Assembly (NCBI GenBank): GCA_035267045.1
Contig: DATFMH010000163.1
Coordinates: 1-13,167 of the forward strand
DNA length: 13,167 bases
Source of the DNA: DATFMH01 sp035267045
Lineage (GTDB): Bacteria; Bacteroidota; Rhodothermia; Balneolales; DATFMH01
Reading direction: 5' to 3'
Shown: positions 6,809 through 13,167 of the stretch, in pieces
Numbering within the stretch: position 1 is the first letter of the stretch
Layout: each line of letters starts with the position of its first letter
Made by a program: the position numbers and the translations under genes
The notes under the pieces: model-generated
What the model saw: the letters and a program-made list of their open reading frames with translations, nothing else
Told to the model about the DNA's origin: nothing
The model's database searches: none

Positions 6809-7783
6809 TCACAATCTGCGAATCACCATTATAGTCAAATCATCGCTCTTTTTTGACCCTATTCGAAAAGCATTCAGATTCTTCAGGCTTGAATCAATTA
6901 TTTCGGCAGGTTTCAAATTCCGATTTGCAGTAAATGTATCCGATAACCGGTCCATGCCATATTCTGTTTCATTAGTATCCATAGCCTCTGTGAGTCCGTC
7001 GGTGTATAAAAACAAGCTGTCCCCGGGATTCAAATTAAATGTTATAGTAGAAAACTCTTCATCACAAAACATCCCCAAAGGTAAACCGGTAGCATCCAAC
7101 CTGTCTACCTTATCAGCCAGGGAAATCAGTGCGGGATTATGACCGGCACTACATAATTCTATTTCTCCGGTTTGGGTTGCTTTTCCACATACCAACGTTG
7201 CAAAATAAGTCGGTAATGATACTTCACAAAATATTCGGCTTGCCCTTTCCATGATCTGTTCCAGATTCATTCCCTGAGCCACAAGGGCCCGGAATGTGGC
7301 ATGAAGATGAGCCATCAGCAATGCTGAGGAAACTCCTTTGCCACTCACATCCCCTATTGAGAAATACATGGTATTTTGGTGAATAAGAATATCGCAGTAA
7401 TCACCACTGACAACTCCTGCCGCTTCATAATGATAAGCGAAATCCCATCCCGGGAAATGTGAAGTCTTAGGTGGTAAAAGTCCACTCTGAATTTGCGATG
7501 CTATGAGAAGATCTTCTTCAAGTGCTCTTTGTTCTTCCGGTTGTAAATGATCAAGACAAAATCGTACCAGCGGATCATTTATAATGCGCTCGTTCTCAAT
7601 AGGCTCATGACAAATTTCACATAAACCATATGTCCCCTCATCCAGTCTATGTAAGGCCGCATCCACCTCATTAATAAGCCTTCTGAGTTGTTTATCATCT
7701 CCTGAAGTCTGAATAGTTCGTTCAAGCTTCGATCGCCTGATTACAAGATCCTCTCTAATGGATGGATTCACGTATTTATCCAT
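6809..7783 (-). CDS. Fusion of DksA/TraR zinc finger with SpoIIE-type PP2C phosphatase
   Basis: This 324-residue cytoplasmic protein has two recognisable parts. Residues about 10-85 form a short helical segment and a DksA/TraR-type zinc finger: ALHRLDEGTYGLCEICHEPI, then C76-x2-H79. The ligands are Cys55, Cys58, Cys76 and probably His79, where DksA usually has a fourth cysteine. Residues about 90-324 are a SpoIIE/RsbU-type PP2C serine/threonine phosphatase, with the linker helix (EEDLLIASQIQSGLLPP), the metal aspartates Asp128 (SGDYCD), Asp145 (GDVSGKG), Asp262 (YTDGLTEA) and Asp315 (SDDLT), and the GHNP loop at 215. All metal-binding motifs are intact, so it should be active. The family normally dephosphorylates anti-sigma-factor antagonists in partner-switching stress pathways; no such partner is present here. 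The gene follows the CPBP gene by 58 bases on the same strand, suggesting co-transcription. What signal the zinc finger senses is unknown. Confidence 0.92.
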   Translation of the reverse strand: MDKYVNPSIREDLVIRRSKLERTIQTSGDDKQLRRLINEVDAALHRLDEGTYGLCEICHEPIENERIINDPLVRFCLDHLQPEEQRALEEDLLIASQIQSGLLPPKTSHFPGWDFAYHYEAAGVVSGDYCDILIHQNTMYFSIGDVSGKGVSSALLMAHLHATFRALVAQGMNLEQIMERASRIFCEVSLPTYFATLVCGKATQTGEIELCSAGHNPALISLADKVDRLDATGLPLGMFCDEEFSTITFNLNPGDSLFLYTDGLTEAMDTNETEYGMDRLSDTFTANRNLKPAEIIDSSLKNLNAFRIGSKKSDDLTIMVIRRL

Positions 7784-7841
7784 ATCTTATCTCATCAACT
7801 ATATTAATATGAGGGAGCCATAAATCAATTTATAAGGTCAT

Positions 7842-8699
7842 TTATGTTGATTGTGTGGTATGTGAAACTACTTTCTTTTTCTCATCCTTCCTGTTGAAAT
7901 AATAAAATCCCATGATCATGAATAAAACGGATGCCAAAAAACGCTCCTCTGCAGGTGCTGATATACTCAACAGGCTTGGAAACAGAATAAGCATAGCGTG
8001 CAATACACCAACCAGATAAAGAGACCGAACCCGGTAATAGATATATCCGATTATCATATATAAAAAGAAACCGGAGAGTAATTCAATGATGGGTAATATC
8101 CGGAATATGACACTGCAAAAGACAAACAGGACGGCGGTTAATACAACTCCTCCACCTACACCAAATTTATCAATTAATAAATCCTGTAAATATGAACGAA
8201 AAATCAACTCCTGACCAAATGCTAAAATCAAAGCTGATATAACCGTGAATAGTATAATGACTATATTTCCATTTAATTGCATTGTGACTTCCTCTGTATT
8301 GCCTCCGAGGAAGAATATATCTATACCAATGGCCAGATAAACATAAAAGGCGGCTAACACAATTCCTGTAATTATCATCCAGATAGAACTTTTATTCCAT
8401 TTAAAACCGGTCAATTGACTTTTAAATGGACGCTTTTCGATAACAGAGACTAAAAACCAAGCCATTACGAACCATAAAATACCTTCTAATAAAGCCAGCA
8501 GGTTTCCACCTAACATACTTTCATCCATAAAATTTCTGGCTTCTGCTGATGAAGAAATACTTTGATGGATATAACCATTCGCTGCCAGCCAGACTAATAC
8601 CTCTTTTAAAAGGATAGTTACGATAAAAAATCCTCCTATAAGCAGCAGGACTTTCCAAATCAATTTAACTTCCCCTTGTTCATTCCTGAATAGTTTCAT
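7842..8699 (-). CDS. CPBP family (Abi/CAAX-like) membrane protein, probably catalytically degenerate
   Basis: This 285-residue polytopic membrane protein has about seven or eight hydrophobic segments (around 13-40, 64-87, 105-131, 145-162, 183-200, 203-222, 227-248, 252-268) and a basic C-terminal tail. The core resembles the CPBP family, whose active members are intramembrane metal-dependent proteases using EExxxR, FxxxH and a third histidine. Here motif 1 is Q163-E164-LIF-R168, motif 2 is F192-VFC-S196, and only His234 of motif 3 remains, with Ile238 in place of the usual Asn. The first glutamate and the motif 2 histidine are therefore changed, so proteolysis is doubtful and a scaffold or regulatory role is possible. 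The gene is first in a likely two-gene unit with the zinc finger-phosphatase gene and is transcribed divergently from the small gene at 8949. Confidence 0.82.
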   Translation of the reverse strand: MKLFRNEQGEVKLIWKVLLLIGGFFIVTILLKEVLVWLAANGYIHQSISSSAEARNFMDESMLGGNLLALLEGILWFVMAWFLVSVIEKRPFKSQLTGFKWNKSSIWMIITGIVLAAFYVYLAIGIDIFFLGGNTEEVTMQLNGNIVIILFTVISALILAFGQELIFRSYLQDLLIDKFGVGGGVVLTAVLFVFCSVIFRILPIIELLSGFFLYMIIGYIYYRVRSLYLVGVLHAMLILFPSLLSISAPAEERFLASVLFMIMGFYYFNRKDEKKKVVSHTTQST

Positions 8700-8948
8700 G
8701 ATACACTCGTTTATTTAAATAATTATTTTTTATCCCTCTTATTATTGATCTACTTCCTATTAGATCGTTATAAGTAAAAAAAGATTTTTTGATGACAAAT
8801 GTGGAAAAATTTTATGTATTGAATCCTGAGTCGGTCATCAGAGAGTAAAATTGATGATTTTATAAATAATTTAAAACATACTTGCCGCTACAGAACTGAT
8901 TTTATACCTTATAAATGCTTATCAAGAAATGAATTAAAGAGAGAGGCC

Positions 8949-9203
8949 ATGTTATACATTAAGAAAACTATGAATCCGACACCGGTTGAAATCGACGAGT
9001 ATAAAAACTATTTGCTCATCTTTTCGGAATATGAAAATAAAAAAGAAAAGAAAATTACAGTCAAAGCTGTAGGCACTAATCAAAATTTTGATCAGTATAT
9101 TTACTTGCCAATGACCAAAGACGAAGCCTCAAAATCAATAGAGATGATGTTCGATTCTATTAAAGACGCCCGGGAAGCCATACTTAGGGTTATCGATCAA
9201 TAA
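8949..9203 (+). CDS. Small hypothetical protein
   Basis: I do not recognise this 84-residue protein. It is charged, has no signal peptide or membrane segment, and reads like a compact alpha/beta fold: strands around 21-28 (YLLIFSEY) and 35-42 (KITVKAVG), then a helix-rich C-terminal half (DEASKSIEMMFDSIKDAREAILRVID). An AGAGAGG run ends only 2 nt before the ATG at 8949, which is closer than usual; the in-frame ATG at 8970 (MNPTPV) is an alternative that would shorten it to 77 residues. It is divergent from the CPBP gene and separated by 249 bases, so it has its own promoter. Codon use and composition look like real coding sequence, but without a recognised homologue the call is moderate. Confidence 0.6.
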   Translation: MLYIKKTMNPTPVEIDEYKNYLLIFSEYENKKEKKITVKAVGTNQNFDQYIYLPMTKDEASKSIEMMFDSIKDAREAILRVIDQ

Positions 9204-9689
9204 TGATTTTTTGCCCAAATCCGGCTATATAGAGTCTGTCGGACTTAAATAAATCTACTGCAAATATGTTATGATTTCCTAAGTCCGACAGCCTCATAGA
9301 AAATTTTTTTGATTGATTTTCACCATTGATCATTATATGCCGGTCCACACTTAATAATCGTATTAAATAGGAAATCATTTTTTAAAGTGACCAGCTCCTC
9401 TATATGGATTTCTATCATGGTATAACAATCTATAAACTTAACAATATCAGCTATTTTCGTAGGCATGAGACCTACATTCTATATCCAATTTCCTTTCTTA
9501 TATAATCTGTGTTAACCCTTAGTTGTTCTAATGTTAATGATCTTAACTTACTTAAAGTAAATGGGGTAATTTATATAATAAAAAAACTAATAAAGGAGTA
9601 CTTATAGCCAAAGATACAAATTGAAATGAGGTTATTACTTATAAATAAATAAGGCTCACAAAACCTCTAACCCTAAGATAAATTTAGCT
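9204..9689. other. 486-base spacer without genes
   Basis: The left part carries the inverted repeat at 9232-9295. A small hairpin GTAGG/CCTAC (9459-9463 and 9471-9475) lies in the middle. AAAGGAG at about 9593 is a ribosome-binding-like run, but no ATG, GTG or TTG follows at a usable distance. The promoter of the barrel gene at 9690 should be in the right half; I see no exact consensus. Confidence 0.5.
9232..9295. repeat. Strong inverted repeat with 32-nt loop
   Basis: CTGTCGGACTTA (9236-9247) and TAAGTCCGACAG (9280-9291) are perfect 12-bp inverted copies; beyond one mismatch the pairing extends through GAG/CTC to 9232 and 9295. The 32-nt loop is AT-rich. It begins 29 nt after the small gene at 8949, so it may terminate it, and a run of seven T occurs at about 9304. 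The long loop is unusual for a terminator and may point to a small mobile repeat. Confidence 0.7.
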
Positions 9690-10358
9690 ATGAAAAAGAT
9701 AATTTTTCTATCACTAATTACGGTTTTCATTTTGGGCTTTTATGGTATTACAAATGCCCAAATGTTTGGTCAAAGAGATGGTCAGGCAACAACTAAAATT
9801 CAGTACGGTGTAATCGGTGGTTTAAACTTTGCTGATTTTACCGGTAAAGATATATCAGGTGCTAAATCCAGACTTACCGGTAATGGTGGTATCTTCGCAG
9901 CGTTCCAGTTCGGTGATTATTTTGCAGTTCAGCCTGAGGCTCTTGTTTCATTCCGGGGCGCAGAAGCTGACGTTACCGATGGTAATTTCAAATATCGTAT
10001 GGCCTATATACAGGTTCCTGTATTTGCCAAAGCCAGATATGAAACCGAAAGTGGCTTAACGCCCTATGTTATTGCCGGACCCTCTGTTTCATTCTTAATC
10101 AGTGATAAGTATCAATCTGATTTGTCAAGTGGTAAAACCACTGGTGATTTAAAAGATCTTGGTGTTAAAACCAATGATGTCCTGTTCGACCTGAACTTCG
10201 GTGCCGGTTTACAAATGGGACGTTTGATGCTTGAAGGTCGCTATCAATATGGAGTCACAGATGTATTCAAAAATATCAATGGATTATCATCTGATGCCAA
10301 ACACAGCGTCTTCACTATTAACCTTGGTGTCGGACTCAATCCGGTATCACGCCGCTAA
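9690..10358 (+). CDS. PorT-like outer-membrane beta-barrel protein
   Basis: This 222-residue protein belongs to the common Bacteroidota small barrel group (outer membrane protein beta-barrel, PorT-like). Residues 1-23 are a signal peptide with cleavage at TNA|Q. The mature part begins with a strand pattern typical of the group (YGVIGGLNFADFTG, about 39-52), then GIFAAFQFGDYFAVQPEAL and the signature-like segment YIQVPVFAKARYE followed by PYVIAGPSVSFLIS. The final strands are FDLNFGAGLQMGRLMLEGRYQYGVTD and VFTINLGVGL. About eight strands are expected. The family has no single established function; roles range from PorT-type secretion to unknown envelope jobs, and nothing nearby decides between them. 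There is no ribosome binding site, as is common in the phylum. A strong terminator follows, so it is monocistronic from the 3' side. Confidence 0.88.
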   Translation: MKKIIFLSLITVFILGFYGITNAQMFGQRDGQATTKIQYGVIGGLNFADFTGKDISGAKSRLTGNGGIFAAFQFGDYFAVQPEALVSFRGAEADVTDGNFKYRMAYIQVPVFAKARYETESGLTPYVIAGPSVSFLISDKYQSDLSSGKTTGDLKDLGVKTNDVLFDLNFGAGLQMGRLMLEGRYQYGVTDVFKNINGLSSDAKHSVFTINLGVGLNPVSRR

Positions 10359-10378
10359 CTTCAAATATTAAAAAGGAG

Positions 10379-10412
10379 AAAAAGGCTGTCTACATTCAGA
10401 CGGCCTTTTTTT
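10379..10412 (+). terminator. Intrinsic terminator of the barrel gene
   Basis: AAAAAGGCTGTCT (10379-10391) pairs with AGACGGCCTTTTT (10398-10410) with one T-G pair and a 6-nt loop, followed by further T to 10412. It lies 20 nt after the stop codon and is the best terminator in the window; the A-tract on the 5' side could make it work in both directions. Confidence 0.92.
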
Positions 10413-10488
10413 AAATAAATAGTAAGAACGGAACCAATGTTTATATTTATGAGTTGTTTTTTTTAACAGCAATACAAATAATAGTTAT

Positions 10489-11346
10489 ATGGTTAAAACG
10501 ATCAGTATTTTAGGTTGTGGATGGTTAGGTTTGTCTTTAGGAAAACACCTGGTATCCTTGGGTTATCATGTCAAAGGCTCTACAACGACACAAAATAAAC
10601 TCCGTCTGCTTGAGGATGCCGGGATCGAACCTTATCTCATTACATTAGATCCGGAAGTTACATGTGATTTCTGTGATGATTTTTTCGAAACCGATATTTT
10701 AATTGTTGATATTCCACCGGGTATTCGCAGACATAAAGACGGATCATTCCATATTCAACAAATTGAATCACTGCAAAGCAGATTGAATAAGACGCTCATT
10801 CCATTTGTCATCTTTATCAGCTCAACATCGGTTTATCCTGATTTCAATAAATCAGTCACTGAACAGGACACACAGGGCTTACAAAGAGGGACTGAAAATC
10901 CATTGCTAACTGCTGAAGATTTATTGTTAAATACTAAAAATAATTTTGAAACAACGGTGATTCGTTTTGCCGGGCTTTACGGATATGACCGCCATCCCGT
11001 AAGATATCTTGCCGGAAGAAAAAACTTGTCAAACGGCGATGCGCCGGTTAATATGATTCACCGTGATGACTGTGTCAATATCATTACAGAGATTATACAA
11101 CAAAATGTTCGAAATGAAATCTTTAATGCCTGTGCTGATAAACACCCCACGCGCCGGGATTACTATACAAGAATGGCTCTTCGGTTAGAACTTGAACCGC
11201 CTGCATTTACGGAGAATACATCGATAAATTATAAGATTGTAAGTAACGAGAAGTTGAAAAAGCGCCTGAATTATCTATTTAAGTATCCATCACCGTATGA
11301 TGGGGAAGTGACGTTACATGTTACGGCAAATAAGCGGAACTCATAA
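10489..11346 (+). CDS. YeeZ-like NAD(P)-binding protein, atypical extended SDR (epimerase homologue)
   Basis: This 285-residue cytoplasmic protein has an N-terminal Rossmann fold with the dinucleotide motif G9-C-G11-W-L-G14. It follows the E. coli YeeZ type of sugar epimerase/dehydratase homologues: FISSTSVYPD in the mid-domain, TAEDLLL where the family has its AE-x-x-L element, and TTVIRFAGLYGYDRHPVR then NMIHRDDCVNII near the substrate side. The classical SDR YxxxK catalytic pair is not visible at the usual place, as in other YeeZ-like proteins, so epimerase activity is unproven; nucleotide binding is the safe claim. The length is full. The start lacks a ribosome binding site but begins the Rossmann strand (KTISILGCG) directly. 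It lies 76 nt after the terminator of the barrel gene, so it has its own promoter. It precedes the trehalase by 231 bases, probably without a shared transcript. Confidence 0.87.
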   Translation: MVKTISILGCGWLGLSLGKHLVSLGYHVKGSTTTQNKLRLLEDAGIEPYLITLDPEVTCDFCDDFFETDILIVDIPPGIRRHKDGSFHIQQIESLQSRLNKTLIPFVIFISSTSVYPDFNKSVTEQDTQGLQRGTENPLLTAEDLLLNTKNNFETTVIRFAGLYGYDRHPVRYLAGRKNLSNGDAPVNMIHRDDCVNIITEIIQQNVRNEIFNACADKHPTRRDYYTRMALRLELEPPAFTENTSINYKIVSNEKLKKRLNYLFKYPSPYDGEVTLHVTANKRNS

Positions 11347-11374
11347 TTTATAACGTTTGAGAAGACACAAAGTG

Positions 11375-11402
11375 GTAGGGATACGCCATGGCATGTCACT
11401 TC
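11375..11402. repeat. Palindromic repeat, copy 1
   Basis: This 28-base element begins GTAGGGATAC, is centred on the perfect palindrome GCCATGGC (11385-11392) and ends GTCACTTC. It matches the element at 13140-13167 at 24 of 28 positions. It is a worn palindrome, with mismatches at the outer arms, lying 28 nt after the epimerase-like gene. It could add RNA structure at that gene's 3' end. Confidence 0.7.
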
Positions 11403-11577
11403 GGGTATAAACGTTTTCGTTCTACCATCATTGAAAACCCAACAATCAGGCATCAGGAACAACGCTGACAGGTTGCCTATCGACCGATATCCGTTGTCAT
11501 TCATAACAGTTATATTTTATCTCCATTTTTCTTAGCTTATCACAAAATAATATCTATAAATACAGATACATCATCTT

Positions 11578-13143
11578 ATGAAAAAGGGTTACAGGTTATT
11601 ACTTCCGGTTCTTTTAATCATTTGTCTGCCGTTATATACCAACGCGCAAATTGTCCCCTCCAAACAGTACGGGGAGTTATTCCGTAAAGTACAGATGTCC
11701 GATATTTTTAAAGATTCCAAGACTTTTACGGATATGATCGCTTTGCATCCTCCAAAAGAGATCGTTAAAAAATATGAATCGGAAAAGAATAGACCTGGTT
11801 TTAACCTGAAAACTTTTGTATTTGATAACTTCAAACTCCCGGCATCCGGGCAAAAGAAATTCAAAAGTCATAAACATTCTTCGGTCGTGGATCACATCGA
11901 TCGCCTTTGGCCGGTACTAACCCGTAAACCGGATAAAGCGCAACGAACTTCTCTGATTCGTTTACCGTATCCGTATGTGGTGCCCGGCGGACGCTTTCGC
12001 GAAATCTATTACTGGGACAGCTATTTTACGATCCTGGGACTATGGCAATCGCATCGTCCGACCCTGATTGAGAATATGGTCAAAAACTTTGCATACCTTA
12101 TTAACAGATACGGGTTCATTCCGAATGGGAATAGGACTTATTATCTTACGCGCTCTCAACCGCCTTTTTTCCCGCTTATGGTTGAAGTATTGGCAAAAGC
12201 CAAAAATAATCCGAAGATACTCGTTACGTACCTTCCGGAGATGCAGAAAGAGTATGATTTCTGGATGAAGGACTCCAAAACTCTGACGCACCCTTTTTCA
12301 TCTGAACGGAATCTCGTCCGCCTGGATAATGATGTCTTACTAAACAGGTATTGGGACAGCTCCACGCGTCCGCGGCCGGAGGCTTTTCACCAGGATTCTT
12401 TACTTGCAAGGAACTCTGAACGCAAGCCGGCTGTACTTTATAAAAATTTAAGAGCCGCAGCTGAATCCGGATGGGATTTCAGCAGCCGGTGGCTGGCCGA
12501 TGGTGCCAACCTGTCTTCTATTATCACAACTAATATAGTTCCGGTGGATTTGAACAGCCTGTTGTATCACTATGAAAAAACGCTGGCAAAAGCTTACAAA
12601 TTAAAAGGTGACAGTGATAAGGCTGCCGAATATGATAAGAAAGCTGAAAATCGTAAAAAAGCCATTATTAAATATTGCTGGGATCCCCAATTACATACGT
12701 TTACAGATTATAATTTCAAGAAAAAGAAAGCAACTGGAGTCATTTCCGCAGCCTGTGCTTATCCTCTCTTTTTCAATGTAGCCACAAAGGAAGAAGCCAA
12801 AGAAACGGCTAAAATTATACAAATGGCCCTGCTCAAAGAAGGTGGAATTGCAACGACAGTCAATGAAACCGGTCAGCAATGGGACAAGCCAAACGGCTGG
12901 GCTCCCTTGCAATGGATTACCTACAAAGGTTTGATGAACTACGGATATAAATCTTTAGCCAATGAAATCAGACGCCGATGGATGAAAGTCAATCAACGTG
13001 TCTTCCATCAGACAGGTAAGATGATGGAGAAATACAACGTTGTTGATCCCCACGTCAAAGCCGGTGGTGGCGAGTACGCCCTGCAGGACGGTTTTGGCTG
13101 GACCAATGGTGTTTACATGCAGTTTGAGGCTACAAAACAGTAG
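11578..13143 (+). CDS. treA: Periplasmic trehalase (GH37)
   Basis: This 521-residue glycoside hydrolase family 37 enzyme hydrolyses trehalose to two glucose molecules. Residues 1-23 form a signal peptide (cleavage TNA|Q), so it acts in the periplasm. Both family signatures are intact: PGGRFREIYYWDSY at 136-149 and QWDKPNGWAP at 434-443. The catalytic acid is Asp300 in ESGWDFSSRW and the base Glu499 in GGGEYALQDGFGW, matching Asp312 and Glu496 of the E. coli enzyme. The (alpha/alpha)6 domain is complete at normal length. The start has no ribosome binding site but is fixed by the signal peptide. The stop codon TAG (13141-13143) lies within the palindromic repeat, so the C-terminus (FEATKQ) may have been set by insertion or erosion of that element. 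No trehalose transporter or synthesis gene is present in the window. Confidence 0.95.
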   Translation: MKKGYRLLLPVLLIICLPLYTNAQIVPSKQYGELFRKVQMSDIFKDSKTFTDMIALHPPKEIVKKYESEKNRPGFNLKTFVFDNFKLPASGQKKFKSHKHSSVVDHIDRLWPVLTRKPDKAQRTSLIRLPYPYVVPGGRFREIYYWDSYFTILGLWQSHRPTLIENMVKNFAYLINRYGFIPNGNRTYYLTRSQPPFFPLMVEVLAKAKNNPKILVTYLPEMQKEYDFWMKDSKTLTHPFSSERNLVRLDNDVLLNRYWDSSTRPRPEAFHQDSLLARNSERKPAVLYKNLRAAAESGWDFSSRWLADGANLSSIITTNIVPVDLNSLLYHYEKTLAKAYKLKGDSDKAAEYDKKAENRKKAIIKYCWDPQLHTFTDYNFKKKKATGVISAACAYPLFFNVATKEEAKETAKIIQMALLKEGGIATTVNETGQQWDKPNGWAPLQWITYKGLMNYGYKSLANEIRRRWMKVNQRVFHQTGKMMEKYNVVDPHVKAGGGEYALQDGFGWTNGVYMQFEATKQ

Positions 13144-13167
13144 GGATATGCCATGACATGTCCCTAC
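13140..13167. repeat. Palindromic repeat, copy 2, containing the trehalase stop codon
   Basis: The 28-base palindrome runs from GTAGGGA (13140-13146) to TCCCTAC (13161-13167), pairing throughout except for one mismatch (13151/13156) and one T-G pair (13147/13160). The TAG at 13141-13143 is the stop codon of the trehalase. The repeat ends exactly at the window edge, so a U-tract or continuation cannot be seen. Confidence 0.8.

Noticed and set aside
9190..9378. 62-codon minus-strand frame in the spacer
   Set aside because: It overlaps the small gene's end and runs through the inverted repeat, has no ribosome binding site and no protein-like pattern.
11271..11504. 77-codon minus-strand frame after the epimerase-like gene
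   Set aside because: It overlaps the 3' end of a well-supported gene and is built largely from the palindromic repeat; cysteine-rich low-order sequence suggests it is not coding.
1..13167. CRISPR array, phage, toxin-antitoxin or defence gene cluster
   Set aside because: No regularly spaced repeats, integrases, transposases or recognisable defence domains were seen; the CPBP protein alone is not evidence of abortive infection.

Overview
The window looks like ordinary chromosome from a low-GC member of the Bacteroidota. Supporting this are exported proteins whose signal peptides end in A|Q, PorT-type and other outer-membrane beta-barrels, a tRNA gene without an encoded CCA end, and several genes with no clear Shine-Dalgarno site. 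A minority (dodecin, the cytochrome, the barrel protein at 5807) do have a clear one. I cannot name a genus. There are no phage genes, transposases, CRISPR arrays or rRNA genes.

Layout, left to right. A dodecin gene (58-264, +) converges on a long exported prolyl oligopeptidase (401-2584, -); the gap between them holds two hairpins. A 462-base spacer with decayed inverted repeats leads to tRNA-Gly(CCC) (3047-3118, +) and its terminator. Next, all on +, come a small membrane-anchored mono-haem cytochrome c (3376-3975), a three-domain YnjE-like sulfurtransferase (4311-5600) and an uncharacterised exported protein with an Sm-like N-terminal region and a predicted beta-barrel (5807-6697). Converging on these is a two-gene minus-strand unit: a CPBP-type membrane protein with lost catalytic residues (7842-8699), then a fusion of a DksA/TraR zinc finger to a SpoIIE-type PP2C phosphatase (6809-7783). 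The right part is all on +: a small unknown protein (8949-9203), a 486-base spacer with a strong inverted repeat, a PorT-like barrel (9690-10358) with a textbook terminator, a YeeZ-like nucleotide-sugar epimerase homologue (10489-11346), and a periplasmic GH37 trehalase (11578-13143).

Most genes appear to be single transcription units with housekeeping or envelope roles: peptide degradation, trehalose hydrolysis, sulfur transfer, outer membrane and electron transfer. The only convincing operon is the CPBP/phosphatase pair, which is also the most interesting in architecture. I found no complete undescribed system. The best leads are that zinc finger-phosphatase fusion, the probable CPBP pseudoenzyme beside it, and a family of short palindromic repeats (11375, 13140 and a divergent one at 4111), one of which supplies the stop codon of the trehalase gene.
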